From Dentipellis sp. KUC8613 (Eukaryota; Basidiomycota; Agaricomycetes; Russulales; Hericiaceae), in assembly GCA_002286715.1 (NCBI GenBank), contig NSJX01000008.1:583630-647629 (forward strand): 64,000 nt of DNA. The letters run 5' to 3'. The notes under the pieces are model-generated. The model was not told where the DNA came from, did no database searches, and worked only from the letters and a program-made list of their open reading frames with translations. Below are positions 1 through 10,988 of this stretch, piece by piece. Both the position numbers and the translations under genes were made by a program. The number at the start of each line of letters is the position of its first letter. The first letter of the stretch is position 1.

Positions 1-2735
1 ACGGCGACGAGTCGCTCTGGCCGACTAATACCGAATGCGTCGTGGACCATGAGGGTCAGGTCAATTATATGCGCCCGGTTGACGACGATGAGAGCTCCTC
101 CGTACACTGGAGGACACAGATTGCGAAGAAGGTGGCGGAGAAGCTGGGCATGGCTCGTATGTACTATGCTTCCTCAATCTAGCATCCACCCACTGATAGC
201 ATTCCTCGGGTCGCATTCGTATTTCTTGTGATTACTGCACAGCGAACTCAAGTTATGTCCTGAAAAGCTGGCCGCAAGGCTACCACATGTACGATCACAA
301 CAAGGGCAAGAAGAGTGCGCCCCGGCACGATCTGTATCTCATCGGTGAGCCGAAAGTTGCGCCGTCCAAAACACCGCTGGCCCATTGACGCCCACGCCCT
401 GTCCCCAGGCTCTGTGAATGCGAAGCGCTTTCGCTCCATCCCCGAGTTCGTGCCGCATGCGATATGGCTCATGCAGGATCCCACCCTCGACCGCTCGAAT
501 TGCGAGTGCAAATACTGTGCGAAAAAGCCCCAGAGGCTCATCAGCGAGGGGCTCGGCTTCAAGCCGCACACTTCCACCTCAGGTTCCACACCCCTTCCCT
601 CCCGCCGTCCACCTCGCGAGGGCCGTGGCCGGGTGCCCCGCGAGCAGCGCGAGCCAAGACCATATGCGACCGTGCGTCGCGCGCCGAAAGCTGCGAAGCA
701 GCTGGTCGGACCGCAACAGATCATGGTGCACGAGCGGTGCGACGACCTCCAAGCTGTCTATTCCGAATTGGATACATCCCTGCGGAGATGGTTCAGGGAG
801 GGCGAGGTTGTGTGGTGTGCCCTCGTGCCGCCGATAAAGGGGCCAGACGAAACCATCACATTCTGGCCAGGATTGGTGCAAGACACGCAGGTGAAGGCGG
901 AAGCCATTCCACGAGATCCCCTGGCTTCGACGCACTCTGCGGACGGGGATTATGAGATGGAGGACGGCACGATGCCACATCAGGCAGGCGCGTCCACAAA
1001 CGCCGCAGAAGGTTCTTCTAGTCAGGCGCCTCCAGCAGAATCGGCGCCAGCTGCTACCCGAGGCGACAGCCCGGTTCCCTGGACAATCCGACAAAAAACA
1101 CTGTACAAAGTGAAGCTGCTCGGGATCAACCAGCAGTACATCGCCGCGGACGACCACGTCCTTCCATACCAAGGCTATACTCCCTCGCAGGCCCTCCTGA
1201 GAGCCATGCAGGCCAGCTTCGCCAGCAAGGGAATCCCCAGCCCAGAGGAGATGGCGTCTTTCAATCCCTGTCCCGACGACGTAGACGACTCCACACCGGC
1301 GGCGCATGTGCGGTTTGCCGATGCCGTCGCGCCCTATTCTGTCGCTATCCAGATTGCGGCTGGTGTCGTGGGCTATTGGACGCCTACAGATGAATGGGAG
1401 TTCAAGATGACGGTGCCTACTCCGGGCAATTCTTCCGCTGTAGGCACTCCCGCCGTCGCCCCGCCTACTCTACAAGCCGCAATCCTCGCAGCCCAGCAGG
1501 CTGCTGCGGACGGTCCTTCACACGGTGTCACGGGCGTGCGGGACATGACAGCCCTGGAGTTGCAAGCCTTAGGCGAAAAGCTTCTCGGAGCGGTCCCTAC
1601 TGTCCCGATATTCACGCAGACGCGGTACCAGGGCCTCTGGTGGGGCGCCGAGCGCATCTGGACGGACGAGCTCGTGCGGCTCAAGGTCGCGCGGCGGCAG
1701 ATCGCACCCGACGGCGCGCAGAACATCTACCCGGCCTCGGGCCCGTCGCGCGCGACGATCGAGGAGCTCGGGCAGGTCGAGGGCGGCGAGTCGGTCGCGT
1801 CGCTCGGCGCGCTCGACCGCGGCGTGTTCATGAAGCTCGAGGCGCTGTTTGTGGTGGACGTGCCGAATGTGGACGGCGCGGGCACGACGAAGGAGTGCCG
1901 CGCGAGCGGCATGCTGTACGAGCTTGCGGACGAGGGCTGGGAGGAGCCCGCTCATGAGCCTGTCGTCAATGGCAAGGGCAAGGAGCCTGCGGGTCCAGCG
2001 CCGCAGGACGCCTTGACTGCAGCTGGGCTCACGAGTCCACCTAGGCCCAGCCAAGGCGAGAAGACAAACGGACCTGTGGAGCTCCAGACAGGCGCACCGT
2101 TCATGTCTGGGCCATCTCCTCTGAAGCCGCCGCCCTTACCCAACCCCGACCCGTCCGTCCCCTTGCAAGATACCGCGGCATCCGTGCTCAGCGCGAGCCT
2201 CAGTCAGGCGCAGGGCGACGGCGCGTCCACCTCTGCTCCCGTCCCTCCACCGTCCACGCCTCCGCGGTCCAACGGTGTGAGCAACGACGCCGCGCCGCTC
2301 TCGAGCCCGCCGACCAGCACAGGGTACCCGCTGCCGCCCGCCCCGCGCGGATTCAAGTTCCGGCCGATCCTGCCGCCGGGGCACGAGGTCGTCGTGTCGC
2401 TCACGCTGCTCAGCGGGCGGTACTACCCGCAGCTGCTCGCGCACCCGCTCCTGCGGCCCATCGTGCGCAGCCTCGGCGCGAGCGAGAGCGTCGGCGACCA
2501 GCACCTGCTCGCGCTCGAGGGCCTCTACCCCGGGTTCTTCAATGCGGTCGATCCCGTGCGCTGGAAGCCGAGCCGCTCGGCGATGGTGAGGGACGCGGAT
2601 GCGGATGGCAGGAGGGAGATGGAGAAGATGTGGGAGGTGTGGCGTGCGGCGGGGCAGGGGGGCGCGATGGAGGTCGACGCACAGGGTGGCCCCAGTGCGG
2701 GTCCGAGTGCGCCTATGGTCGGCGTGTCGAGTTGA
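1..2735 (+). CDS. clr2: Clr2-like transcriptional silencing protein (5' end missing)
   Basis: Resembles cryptic loci regulator 2, a fission-yeast heterochromatin (SHREC) silencing factor; a chromatin role here is inferred from that family. The gene enters the window already in frame. Two short introns are visible: 157-242 (phase 1) and 345-408 (phase 1). Joined exons read the N-terminal block with GYHMYDHNKGKKSAPRHDLY followed by FRSIPEFVPHAIWLMQD and a Cys pair (NCECKYCAKKP), as in the Clr2 N-terminal domain. After a basic linker comes a C-terminal domain with REGEVVWCALVPPI, TRYQGLWWGAERIWTDELVR and a distal block around GFKFRPILPPGHE. Pro/Ser-rich linkers separate the blocks. The stop is at 2733-2735. 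It converges on the J-protein gene downstream. The start codon and any first exons lie outside the window. Confidence 0.8.
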
Positions 2736-3276
2736 GGTGGTGTGGTGGTTATCATAATTTCTTGCTGGGTGTGCTGTTGTTCGATATTTCTTTTATAAGA
2801 TGTTTACTATACTAATTCTTGGTGTTGACTGTGCCCATGTTGGACTAGGAGAAGTATGGGGAGGGTTGTTGCGCGCGTATCTTGAACTCCAGACACATAT
2901 ATATCATCGTACGCGATGGGTAACCTTGCGGACTGTTTACTGAAAGTAGGTAGATGTATATACATACCGTTGAAGAGCCCTTCCCGAAAGTGTCTTCTCG
3001 CCGGCGATGGCAGTCGATCTAGGATCCAAGTCCGTTATTACTGACTATTACAGTACATCAAGCGCAACCTTTCCACGCCAGAAACCAAAACCCCTGGCCA
3101 GCGCAAGGACAGCGGCGCAAGCATGCAGCTTAACAGCATAGTGAAGAATATATAGTGTGACGTGCAGGTATCATATAGTGCGCTCCTCCGACCAGAGATC
3201 CGCCAATCTATCAGTACACCGCGACGAACGCCCGAACCTCCCACCGCGAGCTTACAGGCCATCAAGCCCCGTTCGC
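2736..3276. other. Convergent intergenic region
   Basis: Holds the 3' ends of the Clr2-like gene (+) and the J-protein gene (-). It is AT-richer than the flanking exons. I see no conserved reading frame or repeat in it. Confidence 0.6.
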
Positions 3277-4905
3277 TCACTTGAGCAGCCCCAATGTACG
3301 AAGCCTGTCGCACGCCTCAATCTTCTCCGCCTCGATCGCGCGCACCTGATCCCAGTCCACGCCGATGCCAAAGATCCCAATCGCCTGGTCCTTCCTTCGC
3401 TGCTTCATGTCCAGCCCGCGCTGGCACAGCGAGTACAGCTCCTGCGTGTACGCACGGTCCACGCCGTCCTCGAACCGCTTCAGCGCAGGCGAAAACACCT
3501 TCCCTGAGTTTGCGGTCGTCACCGCGCCCTCCTGCCCCACCGCGGCTGCGGCGCGCTTGATGTCCGCAAAGATGGGGTGCCCAGAGAACTCGGCGCTGTT
3601 GACGTGGTAGTTAACGCCGAGCCCGGAGGTGTGCCGCTCGACGTTGAACCGCGGGCTGGGCGAGAAGGAGAAGCGCGGGTCCGGTGTCGGGGCAGTGCTG
3701 AAGAGATTCGGGAGCGCGGAGAGAATAGAGAAGGCGAAGAGGATGAGGAGGGGGAGCAGCTGCACGAAGACGGAACGCGGGGTCGCGGGCTGGGCGGGCT
3801 GTGCACGTTGTCGTGGGTGGGCGGTGTTCACGCGCGTCGTGCGGAAGCCGCCTGGTCCGAAGCTAGCAGAGAATACTATCGCATGGATGTGTCAGTATGA
3901 AGCACGCGCGAAGAAACTGGGGTATAGGAGACGCACCTGGCCCCCCGCCGAATCCACCTCCGCCCATGCCTCCACCGAAGAACATGTTGAACAGGTCCTC
4001 GGGGCTGAGCTCGCTCTCGAATGCACCTCCACCCTGTCCCCATGGTCCGGCAGCGAAGCCTGGTGACCGGGAGGCGAACGAGGGACCGTCACCGCCTCCA
4101 CCGAAGCGTGATTCTGGGTCAGAACCGTGTCGATCGAACGCGGCACGCTTTTGAGGGTCTACGAAGCGAAGTATGAGCTTCATTCATGCGAACACATGAC
4201 GGTACAGAGACATGCCTGACAGAACTTGGAAAGCTTTCGAAACCACTAGGGTGTGGTTTTAATGTTAGTTGAGGGCACGAATGGTTACGCACACGACGTA
4301 CTTTTGAAGGCCTCATCAGCACCTGGGGCACCGTTCTTATCGGGGTGTAATGCAAGAGCCAACTACCAGAAAGGCGAGCCATGAGCGACGTAGATTCACG
4401 AGTGAAACGCGTCGGGACAACGAACCTTTCGATATGCCTTCTTGACATCCGACTCCTCGCAATCTCTACTGACCGACAAGATCTCATAATACTCCGTCAC
4501 CTTGCATGACCTCACCCGCTTCACCACAGCAGCATGTTCGGGCGTGAATTCCCGCTTCTCGCCAGTGTTCCCATTCGCCTTGGCCGAATTTGCCTTCGTC
4601 GAACTTGCAGTAGAGCCGGTAGCGCGATGCTTCGTACCTGACGCGGACGGGTGGGTTTCTGCGCCCGACGTGAATGATGTAGACGTCGACTCAGAGCCCG
4701 CAAAGCCAGATGTTGATCCAGACGAGGAAGACGAGGACGAGGACATCTCTGCATCTATAGTTTGTAGCAGCTTTAGCGCCTCCGGTGTCGAGAAAAGGCC
4801 TATCGACTTCTGAGCGAACTTGCGCGCAGAGGGTAAATTTCCGGCATTGCGATGTTTCTGTGAGATGGTAAGGCACCTGAGAGCTTCGTCCCTGTTGCTC
4901 TCCAT
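3277..4905 (-). CDS. ER membrane DnaJ/Hsp40 co-chaperone with DUF1977 (DNAJB12/14-like)
   Basis: J-domain co-chaperone expected to recruit Hsp70 at the cytosolic face of the ER for membrane-protein quality control (family knowledge). Five exons: 4426-4905, 4302-4362, 4216-4245, 3937-4158 and 3277-3875, giving 463 residues. An N-terminal helical region starting MESNRDEALRCLTISQKHRN precedes a poly-Ser linker and the J domain (YYEILSVSRDCEESDVKKAY, then the catalytic HPD in LALALHPDKNG, then VLSDPQKRAAFDRHG). A Gly/Phe-rich region (FNMFFGGGMGGGGFGGG) follows, then one membrane segment (VQLLPLLILFAFSILSAL) and the C-terminal DUF1977 region ending TLGLLK. The start at 4905 gives the family-typical N-terminus. 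The intron between exons 3 and 4 appears to use a GC donor, because only that junction restores SDPQKR. Confidence 0.88.
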
Positions 4906-5498
4906 TGTTGTGAGTGAAGCTTGAGGACAAGGGGCAACAGGATTTGGGAGGAGGAAACCGCGACTGACGTGGTGGGAACAGGTACTGCCCTTCCGCCACA
5001 GGACACGCGCGCTACGAGCCTCCGTAAGCCGAGGCTGTCGCGCCTTCAAATCTTCCGAAGACGTTCAAGTTGATCTTACCTCGAAGGCTGATGGCTTGAT
5101 TTTTTTTTCTTCCTACTCGTTTTTGACGTGCTGGAGCCTTTTTATTGGGAAATGGTTCGTGCATCTCTCTTCTCGTGACTGTTAGGGAATTAAAGAGGAG
5201 AATCGACAGCTATTAATTAATTAATCAACTGAAGTCGACTGATCCTTTGACTCGTCACGTATAGAGCTCAGCAGTGCTTCTGGTATAACGAACATATGTT
5301 TTTTGAACTCACCTGACTTGAATGTTATAACGCAGTAGCGTGATGTCACACTTCAGAGAACAAAGGCGTGCCTCGTGCAGAATTATGGCCGGGCTGTACT
5401 GTTGTTCCCGTCCACAACGTCGAGTTCAACCTTATAAAGCCAATTGACGTTACCGTCAACCCCTTTGACTTCTCTCCCCCGCACTTCACAGTATCGCT
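4906..5498. promoter_or_regulatory. Divergent promoter region between J-protein and pseudokinase genes
   Basis: About 590 bases separate two divergent starts. The stretch has a T-run near 5100-5110 and an ATTAATTAATTAAT tract near 5211-5224. No canonical TATA element is obvious close to either start. Confidence 0.4.
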
Positions 5499-6953
5499 AT
5501 GGAGTTCAACGCGGTCCGAACACTGGTGAATATCTTTATTATAGTGATTCAAACCCTCATAGATACTGAAGTACCACCCCGTTTCCAGCCTCGTAATGCA
5601 ATCTCGATGTTGAATTTGCAGATCGGCACGAAAGCTGGACCCGCCTTCGTCCAGCTTACGCGGCAATTTGTCCCTCTCGATCTTATTAACCAGCCCAACC
5701 ATGCTACAAGCGACGAACACTCTATCGTATCTAACCCATACACCAACGGGCCGCCTGTCCGGGCAGCATCCCAACTTCCTGCACCGGGAAAATTCAATCT
5801 CTCCTGCCGCCTGGGCAAACGGATCGCGACAGGCGAAGCAAGCGTTGTCTATACCCTCGAGCTCGACGATGCAGTCCAGGCGTCAACCGTCCACATTCCG
5901 CCCCTCGTGGTAAAGATCGCCCGACCAAACCGCACTGCATCACTTGCCCGCGAGGCATGGTTCTACGAGGACATGGAGTGCCTGCAGGGGGTCGCTGTGG
6001 CGCGCTGCTATGGATGGTTCGAGGCTGAGCTTCCACGCAACTCCCCGGCTCATGCATGGAAGGCGAAGCATGTGCCGCGCGAAGACGAAGAGCTGGACGT
6101 TGGTGGTCTGGAGAACGAGCGCAGCAATGGCGCGCCGCATGGGATGCTGGAGGATCGCTGCTGGCGTCCGAATCACTTGTCGATCTTGTTGATGGAACGG
6201 CTTGGTGAGAGGATACCCCCTCTCGACCAGCCAATGACGGCGCAGATGAAGTACGTTCTTGCTTTAATATGAATATAACTACTCACTGACAGCCCTTGGT
6301 GTATTCAGGGCAGACATTGAGAGCCTCTTCGAAGATATCGCGCATCTTGGAATCGACGGTGCGTTTGCTGCCCTCGCTCCGTGTTTGAGTACTCATATGT
6401 ATCGCAATTTCCAGTTCGCTCCGGTCTCCGTTACGAGAACATCCTGCTTGCCCCCACCACTCCCCTGGGGCTCCCGGGCCTCCCCTCTCCCTACACCAAC
6501 CGCACCCACACACTCCGGCTCGTCAATTTCGACCAAGCCTTCAAATCCGGACTCGACGTCTGGCGCATCAAGATGAATCTCTTGCAGCCACTTGCGAAGA
6601 TGTTTGAAGACTTCGAAGAAGACCGGCGCGCGTTCTGGGACATCCAAGACGACACGGCATTTGGGAACAGCCAGACCTGGGATATTGTGTATCATATGGC
6701 CGACACGGACGACGAGGACGAAGAGCCTTCGAAGGCTACAAAGCCGGGTGGGAGGGTGCTGCAGCGTCAGTGGTCGCAGCGCCAGGCCACACAGGTTCAG
6801 TTGTCCCAGCCGACCGCCGGTTCACTGCCGTTCATCGGCTCACAGCCCGCCGTTGGTTCGCAGTTCTTCATAAACTCGCAGCCGCCCGTCGGCTCCCAGC
6901 CACTCACCAGCACTGCATCCCCTGACAATTCCCAGCAACTCGTTTACTGGTGA
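5499..6953 (+). CDS. Kinase-fold protein lacking catalytic aspartates (probable pseudokinase)
   Basis: Three exons (5499-6250, 6309-6358, 6415-6953), 446 residues. The fold is inferred from kinase-like landmarks: a Gly-rich segment (GKRIATGEASVVY), a lysine in PPLVVKIARPN, a helix-C-like acidic residue in AREAWFYEDMECLQ, a C-lobe with LSILLMERLG, the loop GLRYENIL and a strand LVNFDQAF. These resemble the divergent protein-kinase-like families expanded in mushrooms. The position expected for the catalytic-loop Asp reads Gly, and the metal-binding Asp of DFG reads Asn (VNFD), so phosphotransfer looks unlikely. The C-terminus carries SQP/GSQ-type repeats. The start at 5499 is the first in-frame ATG; the N-terminal 80 residues have no recognisable domain. 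A scaffold or ligand-binding role is possible. Confidence 0.65.
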
Positions 6954-7770
6954 TCATTTATGTGTTTCGCTTTTTCTGTATCATCACCCTCACATCTCAT
7001 CTTCACTGGCCTGCTTCGTTTTCGTATACGTACTCTTGGATTTATGTTTTGCCCACTGGAAGCCCCCGAATTGTCACAACTAGCAATGATATAGCTCGTA
7101 TTCGCTTTGTTTCTGGTGTTTAAAATCTCAAGCAGCATTTTGTATAGTAAGCGTTAACAGCTCGCAGTCAAGTGACACGGTGTCAGGGTTCCTACTGACC
7201 GCCTTTTTCCACTCACTGTCATTGATGTACTACAAACACAAAGCTTGAGTGGCGATGAGGCAGGCTCGAATCTTAGGCCTCTGTCGTGTCTCGATGTCAC
7301 CCTCAGTGTCTGCTCCAAGAGGACACGAATGTGCCCCTGAGAGCACGCTACGGCCCAGTTAGGGTATGGCAAGCATGATCCAACTGCATGCAACAATGCG
7401 TAAGTCGTGCACAGACGACGAGCAGGGTTGAGAATGATAGAAATTCCACGAACTGGAAGCTGCGACATGTATGCAATGCGACGATGATTGATACTACATA
7501 CATAAGTTCAAGTAATGGCAGAAGTCCGTAAGACGTTGAACATTGAATTCAATTTTGCGATTGTGGGATCAAAGAATCGACGTGTGTTTTAGATCCCCTT
7601 GGCCTATGGAAGTCTAATGCACCGAAACGGTGTTGATATTTGGAAGCCAGTTGCTGAAACCAGATCAATAAGCAGGGGGTATCGACGCACACGAGTATGT
7701 CGACTTACCATGATAAATTCTACCTGGAAAGCGACCAAAGGCGATGTCCGAGGGACCCACATCCCCCCTG
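6954..7770. other. Convergent intergenic region
   Basis: Contains the 3' flanks of the pseudokinase gene (+) and the first F-box gene (-). No supported reading frame or repeat was seen. Confidence 0.5.
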
Positions 7771-9441
7771 CTACTCCCCGTGCTCGCTGCCTTCTCCGTC
7801 AAGGATGACTTCTAAATCTATACCATTCTCCTTGCGCGCGGCGACAAGAGACGAAAACGCCTCACAAAAGGCCTCCGATTCGGAGTCCAGTTTCTCACCA
7901 AACACGAGAAACTTGAGCTTCTTCAACTTGGGACAGAAAGGACGCTTGATTCCGGGGTTGGTATTCTGCAACATCAAGACTGGAAAAATATCCCTCCAGC
8001 GCGTGATGACAGTTACGATCTCCTCGACCGAGTCCATCCGTACGAAGACGGGTGCCCAATCGATGGGGGACGTGGCGTAGAAGAGCTGCAAAGACCGGAC
8101 CAGATGGAGAGGCATCTGTAAACAGAGGTCGATAACTGCCTGGGGAAGGTGCGGAAGTGGTTCCTCGAAGTTGGACGCCACACTGAAAGGCCCCGACTTC
8201 TGAAAGTCCATAGCCTCGTCCAGGGCGTGCGTCGGCCCACCATATATCGCCAGATATTTGGGATACTCGAGAATGTCCATGGTAAGAAACGAATTCGGAT
8301 CGTCGGTCCACGAGGCAAGGGGCGGGACGAATGAATGGGCGAGTTCTTCACGGCTCTTCACGCCCGATCCCAGGCCCAACATAGTCAGCTTCGGCGCAGA
8401 AAGGCGGGACATCAAGGCCTTTTGAACGAAAGGATACTCCGTAAAAGAGCAAATGTTGTCGAGACTGGCCAGATGGACGACGGGGATGTTGACCAGTGAC
8501 TTCTCGATCATGCCGCTACTGATGGGATCGGCGAAGATCTCCTCCAAGAAGAGATGTTCCAGCACAGGGAGACGGTGGAGAACCTGAATCAAACCTGCTA
8601 AAGGCATTTGCACCTTGAGATTTTCATCGTTGCAGCCCTTCAGAGCGAGAAATGTGAGGCTCTTCGAGAATAATTGAGAGTCGGCACGTATGGGGATTTT
8701 TTGGAGCTCGAGCCGTGAAAGATGCGAGAGACTTCCTGCAAAGAGGGAGGAAAGGATGCCATCTTCAATCTTCGTGTGCTTCTTCCCATGTGGCCTCTTG
8801 TAACCCTGGGACGATAGCTCCAATACCTCCAGCAGGGGTGCTTGGCTAGACAAGCATGGGAGCCGGAGAACTTCAAAGATTTGTGCGCCTTGCAGATTGA
8901 GACTTTTTATTCTATGTAGATTTTGCAGGACCGGTCGAGCGGCCTGGACGTCAGCACTCCGGAATATGCCCAATGTCACCTGGAGCGGAGCTTGTTGAGA
9001 GCGATCAACGAATGGTTTCCAGGACCGTCGTGACCCGAAAATAACAGAGTCCCAAAGCCCTGCCGACTCAATAGCGATAAATCGCCAGCGGCGACAGACA
9101 TGAGTGACAAGGATCCACGCCATCCATGCTTCCAGGTGCCATGCTTCTCCCCGGAGCAAATTGAAAATGTAGATGAGTATATCTCCCGGTAGGCAAGCCG
9201 CAGGTGATGCGCTGTTCCCGAAAGTCTGCGGATACCAAAGCCAAATTCGAGGCATGGAGGACTATTCGTAAGCGCAGGGTATAAAATCAGACTGCGATTG
9301 GCACGCACAGTCGTTGTCACTCCAGAGAATTTTGACGACGAATGCTGGTGTGATAGAGCGCCTCGGGAATGCCCTGCAGAGGTCACCAATTCGAATGAGC
9401 AGCGTTCACGTCGCTGTCAGGGGCAAATACTTACTTGTCAT
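7771..9441 (-). CDS. F-box protein, paralogue 1 of an inverted pair
   Basis: F-box proteins link SKP1-cullin ubiquitin ligases to substrates (family knowledge); the target is unknown. Three exons: 9435-9441 (seven bases, ATG ACA A), 9309-9373 and 7771-9225, giving 508 residues. The F-box reads LPGDILIYIFNLL then THVCRRWRFIAIESAGLW, followed by leucine-rich-repeat-like strands (LSRLELQKIPIRAD, LHRLPVLEHLFLEEI). An internal ATG at 9255 would open the large exon, but splicing from 9441 gives the same seven-base first exon and 65-base second exon as the paralogue at 13303. That shared structure is why I prefer 9441. The gene lies on the opposite strand to its closest paralogue, with the SDR gene between them. 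Confidence 0.82.
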
Positions 9442-9524
9442 CAGAATCTCCAGCCTCTCGTATTCAGAGGAGTTGGGAAATGCAGACCAAGGTGCAGGCG
9501 AACATATGGCCGGCCCCGCGCAAG

Positions 9525-9531
9525 ATTTATA
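9525..9531 (-). promoter_or_regulatory. TATA-like element of F-box paralogue 1
   Basis: The minus strand reads TATAAAT about 85 bases upstream of the start at 9441. The element was not seen at the matching place in the homologous promoter of paralogue 2. Confidence 0.4.
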
Positions 9532-9535
9532 GCGC

Positions 9536-9687
9536 AATGCGCCGCCCAGCATCTAGCTGTCTGCATGGCAGGCGCATGTTGGCACATAAGTCGTGTAAAT
9601 TTGAAAGTATCTGGGCGCTGATAAGTAGCGCTGATCCTGGTCCCTGACTTAGCGACTGCGCCACTGATGGAGTCCGGCATGTTGCTG
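9536..9687 (-). repeat. Upstream block shared with F-box paralogue 2 (inverted copy)
   Basis: Read on the minus strand, this block matches 13006-13134 on the plus strand. It shares CCGGAC-CCATCAGTGGC, AGTCAGGG, CAGCGCT and GCCATGCAGAC in the same order, followed by GATGCTGGGCG and GCATTGC. The duplication that made the two F-box genes therefore extended into the promoter. Confidence 0.75.
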
Positions 9688-9848
9688 AGTTGCCGAGCCA
9701 ATTGTCTGCGTTACTGACCCAAGTAGCATCCAGATAGATAAAATTGAGCACACAGAACTATCACTGAAGCATACAATATACATCTGAAAATCACAGCGAG
9801 TCCGTTTGGTTCGGAAACACAAAGGTTGACCGACGATAGGCTCAGATC

Positions 9849-10885
9849 TCAAGCCTCCGTCGTGTCCGTGACCTTCAGTGTCTCCTCCCACACCTTCTTG
9901 CGTTTCTCGGGTGTACCGTAGTATCCCGCCATACCGAGATCCTGGCCCTTTCTGCCGAGGCGGTGTGCGCCGGGGATGTTGCCCGATCCAGTGCTGCCCG
10001 TGCTGCGGTGCAGGCCGCTCCAGAGGTACTCCGCGCACTCGTCCTGGCTGACAGTGAAGAGCGAGGCAAAGAGAGGCAGCACTCGGCCCATACCGCGAAC
10101 CATCAAGGAGTCTGATGAATTCAGAATGTTGGTGCGAACGGCACCGGGAGCAGCGTGCGCGAAGATCATGCCTGGGTTGCGAGTGGCATATTCCTGGTCA
10201 AACAAGTTCAGAAATTATGACATGCTCGAAGAACACACTAGAAAGTCCTGCTTACCTCAATCATAAGGTCGTTGCCCACAGCAGCAGCATCCCCGCTGCC
10301 CGCCACGCCAGCTGCGTACACAGAGAGAACCTTGACGTCTTCCCCGGCCTCCTTCGCAGAGCGGAGTGAGGGAAGAAGCTCGTGGATGAACGACCATCTA
10401 CTCCAATAGTGCATCACCATTTTCTTGTCGAGACCATCGGCAGTCTTCGACGTCGTAGGCGAGAGGTATCCAGCAGTCAAGACGAGGAAGTTGACCTTGG
10501 GATACTTCGACACGATCGTCGCGGCTGCTGGTTTGATGTTTGGCAACGAAGACACGTCGCAATGTACAAATTCGTATGAGCCGGCACTGCAGACGTATAT
10601 CAGAATAGACCCAGGGGCAGACATGACATGGCATGCCACCATGCCAGGTTGTATAAAGCAAAAGACTCACCTAGGGCCTTCATTCGCCGCCTTCATCTTG
10701 GAGATGATGGACTCAGCCGCTTCCTTGTTGCGACCCACGAGCACGATGTGTGCATTTCCCTTCGTTTGGCGGTTAAGAGACTCTGCCATGCCCTGCCCAA
10801 TGCCGGACGTCCCGCCGACGAACACGGCTACCGGGTTCTTGTACTTGGCCGCCGCCGCCAGATTAGAAGCCACTAAGGATGCCAT
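9849..10885 (-). CDS. Short-chain dehydrogenase/reductase (NAD(P)-binding), internally shortened
   Basis: Three exons: 10671-10885, 10256-10586 and 9849-10193, 296 residues. The Rossmann nucleotide-binding motif is VAVFVGGTSGIGQGMAESL, followed by HIVLVGRNKEAAESI and strand four FLVLTAGYLSP. The segment MHYWSRWSFIHELLPSLRSA matches the region used by fungal SDRs of this type, and the C-terminal part has HAAPGAVRTNIL. From recollection of relatives, roughly 20-25 residues usually stand between the strand ending KVLSV-AAG and NDLMIE; here the text runs AAGVAGSGDAAAVGNDLMIE, so an internal deletion is likely. Activity is therefore uncertain. Substrate unknown. The gene lies between the two inverted F-box paralogues and points the same way as paralogue 1. 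Confidence 0.78.
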
Positions 10886-10981
10886 ACCGTTGTTTCGTAG
10901 AAGGAGGGTCTGATAGTGATGGTGGTGGTAGTGTTGGTGGTGGTGTGAGTGTAGGGTGCCTCACCCGACGAGCGCGGTCGT

Positions 10982-10988
10982 TCATATA
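10982..10988 (-). promoter_or_regulatory. Possible TATA element of the SDR gene
   Basis: The minus strand reads TATATGA about 100 bases upstream of the SDR start. A GGT-rich tract (10915-10950) lies between it and the ATG. Confidence 0.3.
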
